Source of the DNA: Gemmata sp.
GTDB lineage: Bacteria; Planctomycetota; Planctomycetia; Gemmatales; Gemmataceae
Reading direction: 5' to 3'
DNA length: 64,000 nucleotides
Assembly (NCBI GenBank): GCA_025055115.1
Contig: JANWYJ010000075.1
Coordinates: 1-64,000 of the forward strand
Shown: in pieces, positions 58,371-64,000 of the stretch
How positions within the stretch are numbered: position 1 is the stretch's first letter
Layout: each line of letters starts with the position of its first letter
Position numbers and translations under genes: made by a program
The notes under the pieces: generated by a model
What the model was told of the DNA's origin: nothing
Database searches by the model: none
Seen by the model: only the letters and a program-made list of their open reading frames with translations

Positions 58371-59447
58371 CTATTCCAGAAGGATATCGCGTGATGTGTG
58401 GATGCGATCGCGGAATCGGCGAACTTTATCATCGTCCTTCTGGAGTTCGCAAATGGTCACAAGCCGCTGCAGGGCTTTGAAAACTTCCTCTTTATCATGA
58501 TGTAAGACATTCTCGATCATCAAAAATTCCCACTTGGCCTCCTGAGGTTTGTTGTCGGCCAGATACAGTTCGCCGATCATGGCAAAGCCCGTGGCATGAA
58601 CGGTCGGGTCTTTGCTGGCATTCATGATTTGCCGGATTTTGGCAATGCCTTCGCCGTGTTTATTGCTGGAGGCATGGGAGGCGGTCAATTCGTAGATGCT
58701 CAAGCGATCTTTGGTGGTTCCCGTGGCGGTTTTGAGCAGTTGAGCGGCATTGGTGGTAGCGGTGGAGTAGGCGGTTTTGGCCCGGATCAGCAAGTCGATT
58801 TCTTGCAGGGCGGCTTCGAGTTTGGCCTCGGGGGGCATGTTGGGATTTTTGCTCAGCCGGTTCCAGGTGCGGGCGGCGTCTTCGTATTGGCCACGTTCGA
58901 TTTGCAACCGGGCGCAGGCGACTGTCGCAGGCCATAATTCCCAGCCACTAGGTTGCGTCAGCAGGAAATTCGTCCATCCGCGAATGCATTGATCCGCCTG
59001 TTTTTCCCACTCCGCGCCAGGTGCCAGATCATTGACGATTCTGTTGGTCAGCAACAGCTCTTTGAATTCGAGATGACGTTTGGTGCGCTCATCGAGTCCG
59101 GCTTTGCTATTCAGATCACGGTAGATCGTCCGGGCGGCGTCGTATTCGCCGTTGGCTTCTTTGGTCAACGCCGAGCGAATGGTGCTGCGTTCCACACCGG
59201 GCAAATCACCAATCGTGACCGCGAGGATATTCTTCGGATGAATTGGCTCGCCGGCTTTGTCACCACGGAAGACCTGGAAGCCGGCCGAGCTAGCCTTCAG
59301 AAGCCCCTCGGTGGTTTTCGTCGAGCCGTCTTTGGCGTCGCGATAGACCACCTTATCGAGAATGGGTGCTTGTCCGTAAGCCACCGCATGATGGATGGCG
59401 ATGAACAACCCCAACGCCACCATGCCACGCACGCTACAGCGCATCAT
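58371..59447 (-). CDS. Secreted TPR-like protein of unknown function
   Basis: 358 residues with a signal peptide (MVALGLFIAIHHAVAYGQA). A short beta domain (ILDKVVYRDAKDGSTKTTEGLLKASSAGFQVFRGDKAGEPIHPKNILAVTIGDLPGV) is followed by tetratricopeptide-style helices: SALTKEANGEYDAARTIYRDLNSKAGLDERTKRHLEFKELLL, LQIERGQYEDAARTWNRLSKNPNMPPEAKLEAALQEIDLLIRAKTA, ATGFAMIGELYLADNKPQEAKWEFLMIENVL. Likely a scaffold in the periplasm. It lies directly downstream of the 1173-residue TPR gene on the same strand, so the two probably act together. Confidence 0.85.
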   Translation of the reverse strand: MMRCSVRGMVALGLFIAIHHAVAYGQAPILDKVVYRDAKDGSTKTTEGLLKASSAGFQVFRGDKAGEPIHPKNILAVTIGDLPGVERSTIRSALTKEANGEYDAARTIYRDLNSKAGLDERTKRHLEFKELLLTNRIVNDLAPGAEWEKQADQCIRGWTNFLLTQPSGWELWPATVACARLQIERGQYEDAARTWNRLSKNPNMPPEAKLEAALQEIDLLIRAKTAYSTATTNAAQLLKTATGTTKDRLSIYELTASHASSNKHGEGIAKIRQIMNASKDPTVHATGFAMIGELYLADNKPQEAKWEFLMIENVLHHDKEEVFKALQRLVTICELQKDDDKVRRFRDRIHTSRDILLE

Positions 59448-59504
59448 CTGGAGATTCCTTGGTGTTCGAGGAACGTGGATTCACCCGCGCTACGGGGGTG
59501 CAAA

Positions 59505-62500
59505 TTACGGATTCTCTGGCAGCGGTTCCAAAAAGAGCTTACCGCCGTTGGCTTTGTACGGCCCGACCACTTCGGGAGTTTCTTTCAGGAACATCATGTA
59601 GTTGCGGTGGACGTCAGGATACCACTCGGCGATTGGCAGTTGCCGTTCCATCACGGCAACTTGCTTGCCGACATCCTCATAGGTTTTTTTCAATTTTTCG
59701 GGTGCCGCCTTGAGCAACTGTTGATTGGCTTTGACGACACAGCGTTGGAGATCGAGGAAGGCGTCGGCATAGGCATTGCGGTACTGCCGCATCTGTTCGG
59801 CGGAGGCCTCGGCGGGTGGTTTAATCAAGCGATTGCGTTGGAAATTGCAGATCGTGAGCCATTCGCGGTAAGCTTTGTCCCATTCCGCCTTGGCAGCTTT
59901 CGCGTCGGTGAGTGTTTGGGCTTTGGTTTCATAAACGGAGGCTAACTCGCGGCGGAAATAAAAGCGTCCGTAACCCCAGTTGGGCTTGTCGTTGGTGCCG
60001 ATGATCTCGGTGAGCATTTTTTCCGCCGCATCGAAGTCGCGTTTCTCTTTGAAAGCTCGGGCGATGGTCAATTGCGCTAGGGCATAGTCACGAATCTGTT
60101 CTTGGATGCGACCGCGCAGTTCTGCGGGAATCTCTTCGGGGCGTTTGGTTTCCCAACCGGCAAACTCGGGGGCGCGAATCTTGCGCAGCATTTCGATGGC
60201 GCGGTCGTTTTCGCCCACAACTTGCAGGGTTTCACCCAAAAAGAGAACCACGCGCGGTTCGAGATTCGGTACGGTGGTGATCTTCTTGAGTAATTCCGCC
60301 AAGCCGGCGCCGAAAACTTTGGCTTCCTCGGTTTTACCTTCGTTGCGCAGCGTGCGCATCTGCGCGGCCATTTCGCGGCCGAGCAGTTCGAGGACCGGCA
60401 GATTGTCTTCGATGTTACCGCCGGCTTTGACCATCACATCCAGAAGGCTGGCCGCTTCAGCCGCTTGCGCTTGCCGCACCTTGAGCCGGAAAGCTGCCAG
60501 GATAACATCGACACGGGTTTTATCAACCGTTGCTGCCAGCTGGGCAATGCGGGCTTTTTGGATGTCGTCCTCATCACCGCCCACGCCTTGCGACCACTGC
60601 TTCATCTCGGCGGTGTAGAGGGCACCATTTTGGGAAACGGCCTGCAGGATCGGTTGCAGTACCTTGGTGACTTCGTTGAGCTTGGCAGCTTGTTCGGCTC
60701 CGGCGAGTGTGTCGGCTTCGTCAATCATTGCCCGAGCCTTCAGATAGATGGCACGCGCTTGAACATCTTGAGCTAGCAACGTCAGTTCCAGTCCGTCGAG
60801 GTTGAGGGCTTTCTTGCCGCCGTCGAGTTTGGTCAGACAATCGTAAGTCGGGATGATTTTCAGCATCTCCTCGGCGATTTGCAGCGCCTGGTTGTAACCG
60901 GGGCGGGTTTTCTCCGTGGCGGGGTCGGCGCGGCCTTGCAGAAACAACAGCGAGCCAATGCGGCATTGCGCTGAAACGTAATCACGGACATCGTCCACCC
61001 CGGCCGCCGCCGGTGGGCGTGGAATTTTGCCTAGCTCACTCAGAGCCCGGCGAAACACAGCGGCCTTGTCCTCATCGCTCAGCGCTGTATTCCGCGCGAC
61101 CATCAGCTCGCGGGCGATGTAGCCTTGCAGAAGGCGGACTTTGGCGATCTGCGCATACGCTGGCCGCACCTTCAGCAACACTTGAAAGGCCTCCGGTAGC
61201 CGCTTTTCTTCCAGCAAGATCGAAGCGTGTTGATGCCGCGCGGCATCGGTGGCGGTGTCGTTGGGGAATTTTTCATCGAGGAATTGTGCGACCTGGATGG
61301 CCCGCTGCCGCAGTTCCTGGCGCTTCTGGGCCGCTTCGTCGGGGTCGTCAGCCGGCACCATGCGGCTGGCCGCGATGTAACTGGTGATGGCGAACAGCCC
61401 CGCCACGGCCGCTTTGCCGCCGGTAGATTTGATCGTCTGGGCGACTTGTTCGCCCAATTCCGCCGCCTTCAGGTGATCGTTGACCAATTGATAGAAGTAG
61501 ATGAGGCGCAGAAGTACGTCGGTAACATCCGCTGCGTTGTCTTGGGGAGTGGCCAGCGCGCGGGCGCGTTCTAACAGAGCGATAACTTTCCGCCGCCGAT
61601 CGTTGATCTCGGCCGCTTTCTTGTTGATCTCATCCTCGGTGGTTTCGGGGAGTGCCTCCGCTTTGGCGAGTTTGCTCAGCTGAATGAGTGACGCCAGTTG
61701 GGCTTTTTCGAAGCTATCGTAGCTTTCGGGGGGCTTTTCTGCTTCACCCAACATTCGCACGACCACATTGATCCGTTGCCGCGTGGCCCGCGAGGTATAT
61801 TCGTGGTCGGTGTGCGACAGTTCGCGGTAGAGCTTTTCCGCTTCCTCCAGCATGCGCCGGGCGGTTGTGGGAATGTCTTTGGGCGGTTTGGGGTCTTTGG
61901 GGTTGATCGTTCGACTGATGGTATCTTCTGCAAGTGTTTGGAAGATGCGGGCCAGGTAGTACTTCGCGGCAAATTCTTCAGGGCTTGGCTTACGGGGATT
62001 GCCGTAGGTCCGTAGCCAGTTCCTGATTTCGCGCTCACTATCCTCAAAGGCTTTGACGGTGCGGGTCCGCAAGGCTTCGAGGAAATTGCGCCGTAGTTGG
62101 AAGAACCGGGCCATGCGCTTGCCATCCGCTGAAGCCGGTTCGCGTGAATCGATGATCGCCTTCACTTCAGCCGCGGCATCATTGGCTTTGCCTTGTTCGT
62201 AAAGAACTTCGGCAATCCACGCTCGGGCAATCCAGACCGTGCGGCTGCGGGGCGAGCCTTTGGCCAAAGCAGCGAAGGTGGTTTTCGCTTGTTCGAGCAG
62301 TTTATCGCGGGCGGCTTTATCAACACCGCTGAGAAGTTCCTCGGGAACGTAGGTTTCCGCAGTATTGAATTGATTGATGCCCACGGCCAGTTCGGCATCG
62401 AAGGCTTCTTGTTCGAGTCGGGCGCGTGTGGCCGGCTCGAGGGTGGGGTCGCTGAGTTTGGCCCGGAGTAACTTCGAGGCTTCTTCAAACCGTTTGGCGG

Positions 62501-63026
62501 CGGTCAGGAACAGTGGCTGAGCCTTGAGGGCTTCAGCTTTTTGTTTGGCCAGTAAGGCTTCCCGTTGGGTGTTTTCACCCGGGTCGTTGCTCTTGGGTGG
62601 AATATCCATCCGCCGGGCCTGATTGAGCTGTTCGCGGGCATCAACGGCCAACAACTTTGCTTCGGTCAGCAGCCCTTCGGCCCGGCGCGGATGATTGGGG
62701 AACTTGACGAGGAATTCTTGGAGCGCGGCCTTGGCTTCGGCCACCATACCCAAACGAGTTCCTTCATCAGGTTCATCCTCGCAGGCTGCCAGCAAGCACT
62801 TGGCCCGTTCGAGACCCAGTGCGGCTTTGTCGTCTGCCGTCAGGGGCTTATTTTCAAGCTGCTGCAAATACTCCAATGCGAAATCGACATGGCCGTTATC
62901 CCGCAGCCCGCGGACCAAATCGAGCGGACCGGGCGGCTGCCCCAGCGCCGACCCTGCGGCGACACACACGCCTACAAGTGCGAACCCCATGAACCCAAGC
63001 CAGTCGCGACAGTTGGGGAACAACAT
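59505..63026 (-). CDS. Large secreted helical-repeat (TPR-like) protein
   Basis: 1173 residues. A signal peptide (GFMGFALVGVCVAAGSALG) precedes a long run of degenerate TPR-like helical pairs, e.g. LVRGLRDNGHVDFALEYLQQLENKPLTADDKAALGLERAKCLLAA, AKTTFAALAKGSPRSRTVWIARAWIAEVLYEQGKANDAAAEVKAIID, RIFQTLAEDTISR, RRMLEEAEKLYRELSHTDHEYTSRATRQRINVV, FRLKVRQAQAAEAASLLDVMVKAGG, TIARAFKEKRDFDAAEKMLTEIIGTNDKPNWGYGRFYFRRELASVYETKAQ. No catalytic motif is visible. Such very long periplasmic solenoids are frequent in planctomycetes; role unknown. The 58-base gap to the next gene suggests one transcript. Confidence 0.88.
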   Translation of the reverse strand: MLFPNCRDWLGFMGFALVGVCVAAGSALGQPPGPLDLVRGLRDNGHVDFALEYLQQLENKPLTADDKAALGLERAKCLLAACEDEPDEGTRLGMVAEAKAALQEFLVKFPNHPRRAEGLLTEAKLLAVDAREQLNQARRMDIPPKSNDPGENTQREALLAKQKAEALKAQPLFLTAAKRFEEASKLLRAKLSDPTLEPATRARLEQEAFDAELAVGINQFNTAETYVPEELLSGVDKAARDKLLEQAKTTFAALAKGSPRSRTVWIARAWIAEVLYEQGKANDAAAEVKAIIDSREPASADGKRMARFFQLRRNFLEALRTRTVKAFEDSEREIRNWLRTYGNPRKPSPEEFAAKYYLARIFQTLAEDTISRTINPKDPKPPKDIPTTARRMLEEAEKLYRELSHTDHEYTSRATRQRINVVVRMLGEAEKPPESYDSFEKAQLASLIQLSKLAKAEALPETTEDEINKKAAEINDRRRKVIALLERARALATPQDNAADVTDVLLRLIYFYQLVNDHLKAAELGEQVAQTIKSTGGKAAVAGLFAITSYIAASRMVPADDPDEAAQKRQELRQRAIQVAQFLDEKFPNDTATDAARHQHASILLEEKRLPEAFQVLLKVRPAYAQIAKVRLLQGYIARELMVARNTALSDEDKAAVFRRALSELGKIPRPPAAAGVDDVRDYVSAQCRIGSLLFLQGRADPATEKTRPGYNQALQIAEEMLKIIPTYDCLTKLDGGKKALNLDGLELTLLAQDVQARAIYLKARAMIDEADTLAGAEQAAKLNEVTKVLQPILQAVSQNGALYTAEMKQWSQGVGGDEDDIQKARIAQLAATVDKTRVDVILAAFRLKVRQAQAAEAASLLDVMVKAGGNIEDNLPVLELLGREMAAQMRTLRNEGKTEEAKVFGAGLAELLKKITTVPNLEPRVVLFLGETLQVVGENDRAIEMLRKIRAPEFAGWETKRPEEIPAELRGRIQEQIRDYALAQLTIARAFKEKRDFDAAEKMLTEIIGTNDKPNWGYGRFYFRRELASVYETKAQTLTDAKAAKAEWDKAYREWLTICNFQRNRLIKPPAEASAEQMRQYRNAYADAFLDLQRCVVKANQQLLKAAPEKLKKTYEDVGKQVAVMERQLPIAEWYPDVHRNYMMFLKETPEVVGPYKANGGKLFLEPLPENP

Positions 63027-63256
63027 AACGGCTCCCAGAGAGGAACAGGCCGCACACGCGGTGACAAATATTGGTACTGTGACGTTCTCTCGACTCTGAA
63101 AGTTCCACTACGATGAATTCTCCCCGCGCCGTCCCGAGAGTCAAGGGAATCAGGTCGGCTGGAGCCGGCTGCGGGATTCCCACGGCTTTGCTCAGAACCC
63201 CTGTCGAACGTTTGATGATTCTCGCCGATCCCTTTGGCCTCAAAAGCTAAGTGTGT

Positions 63257-64000
63257 TCACGAATTGAGAGGCTGGCCCGACCACGCCATCCGAGCGGCCT
63301 CGGCCACGGCTTCGCTCAACGTTGGGTGACCGTGCGGACAACGGGCTATGTCCTCAGCGCTGCCGCGAAATTCCATGATGGTGACACATTCGGCGATCAG
63401 CTCGGAGGCGCGCGGACCAAGGATATGAACCCCCAAGACGCGATCCGTTTTTGCATCGGCCAAAACTTTGACAAAGCCATCGGTTTCGTCCATGGCCTTG
63501 GCCCGACCGCTGGCACTGAATTTGAATTTGCCCACACGGTAGGCTATGCCTTGTTCTTTCAGCTGCTCCTCGGTGGCCCCCACCGCCGCAACCTCGGGCC
63601 AAATGTAGATGATGCTCGGAATTGCGTTGTAGTTGATGTGCGGTTTCATGCCCGCGAGCCGCTCGGCCAATACGGCGCCCTCTTCGCTGGCTTTGTGAGC
63701 TAACATCGGGCCGGCAATCAGATCACCGATCGCGTAGACACCAGGCACACTCGTGCGGAATTGGTCATCAACTTCAACGCGGCCACTTTGGGGATCGACC
63801 TTCACACCCACCTCCTCCAACCCCAGCCCAGCAGTGTAGGGACGTCGCCCCACCGCAACCAAAACGCGATCCCCGCTGAACTGCAGCGGCTGACCATCGG
63901 GGGCTTGCGCCGTGACGGTGACAGTATTTCCCCGAACCGTCGCACCGGTGACACGTGTATTTGTGTGAATCACGAAGCCTTGCTTGATGAGTAGCTTGTG
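63257..64000 (-). CDS. lpdA: Dihydrolipoyl dehydrogenase, C-terminal part
   Basis: The last 247 residues of a gene whose 5' end is outside the window (the open frame runs to the edge with KLLIKQGFVIHTNTR). Visible are the NAD-domain end RVLVAVGRRPYT, the FAD-contact VPGVYAIGDLIAGPMLAHKASEEGAVLAERLAG and the interface domain IPSIIYIWPEVAAVGATEEQLKEQGI...LGVHILGPRASELIAECVTIMEF. The catalytic His-Glu pair is present in CPHGHPTLSEAVAEAA (HxHPTxSE). This E3 flavoprotein reoxidises lipoyl groups in 2-oxo acid dehydrogenases. Partner genes are not seen. Confidence 0.95.
   Translation of the reverse strand, partial: HKLLIKQGFVIHTNTRVTGATVRGNTVTVTAQAPDGQPLQFSGDRVLVAVGRRPYTAGLGLEEVGVKVDPQSGRVEVDDQFRTSVPGVYAIGDLIAGPMLAHKASEEGAVLAERLAGMKPHINYNAIPSIIYIWPEVAAVGATEEQLKEQGIAYRVGKFKFSASGRAKAMDETDGFVKVLADAKTDRVLGVHILGPRASELIAECVTIMEFRGSAEDIARCPHGHPTLSEAVAEAARMAWSGQPLNS

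Overview
The window (about 60% GC) comes from a planctomycete of the Gemmata lineage (Gemmataceae). The best markers are three TIGR02996 repeat-companion/leucine-rich-repeat proteins in a row (51266-55121), the lone DUF1501 and DUF1549/DUF1553 proteins, a DUF1559 prepilin-like protein, many secreted proteins of unknown function and a membrane-anchored Ser/Thr kinase. I see no rRNA, CRISPR array, insertion sequence, integrase or prophage. It reads as ordinary chromosome with unusually repeat-rich intergenic DNA.

Layout. 1-5070: DUF1559 pilin-like gene (cut by the window edge), then an iron uptake run feoA-feoA-feoB-Cys-rich FeoB partner ending in a protoporphyrinogen oxidase that overlaps the partner gene by one base. 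5373-15408: DUF1501 protein, CPBP protease, secreted beta-helix protein, DUF2721 membrane protein, YyaL-type thioredoxin-fold protein, glycerophosphodiesterase-like protein, SNF2 helicase and an unknown partner. 15700-25785: sulfite reductase, a lipoprotein, a translationally coupled DUF4261-like/TPR pair, a tiny basic protein, a c-di-GMP-I (GEMM) riboswitch, a triple CxxCxGxG zinc protein, an orphan SdhB, a PrxQ-type peroxiredoxin and infC, which appears to start at ATC. 25786-36349: two tRNA-like genes, SolA-type oxidase, receptor-like kinase, a kynurenine formamidase-like plus ACMSD-like pair, sialidase and FtsH. 36557-46463: a greatly enlarged Tex protein, two secreted planctomycete proteins, cobalamin adenosyltransferase and a lipoprotein. 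47149-51232: sulfate activation/reduction (APS/PAPS reductase, Rrf2 regulator, ATP sulfurylase) and a GT87 transferase. 51266-64000: LRR trio, CNNM/CBS membrane protein, DUF1015, a frameshifted zinc-ribbon gene, two secreted TPR-like proteins and the C-terminal part of dihydrolipoyl dehydrogenase.

How the genes work together. Three pathways can be reconstructed: ferrous iron import feeding haem synthesis; assimilatory sulfate reduction (Sat, CysH with an Rrf2 regulator between them, CysI about 30 kb away); and a partial tryptophan/kynurenine catabolic set.

The most unusual observations are: (1) intergenic direct repeats that often copy the end of the neighbouring gene, including its stop codon, start codon or tRNA 3' end, with copy-to-copy offsets clustering near 71-76 nt; (2) a well-formed c-di-GMP-I aptamer upstream of an uncharacterised zinc-finger gene; (3) two tandem tRNA-like genes with good acceptor and T arms but odd D arms; (4) a 33-residue basic protein with a strong Shine-Dalgarno; (5) a Tex protein interrupted inside its YqgF domain.
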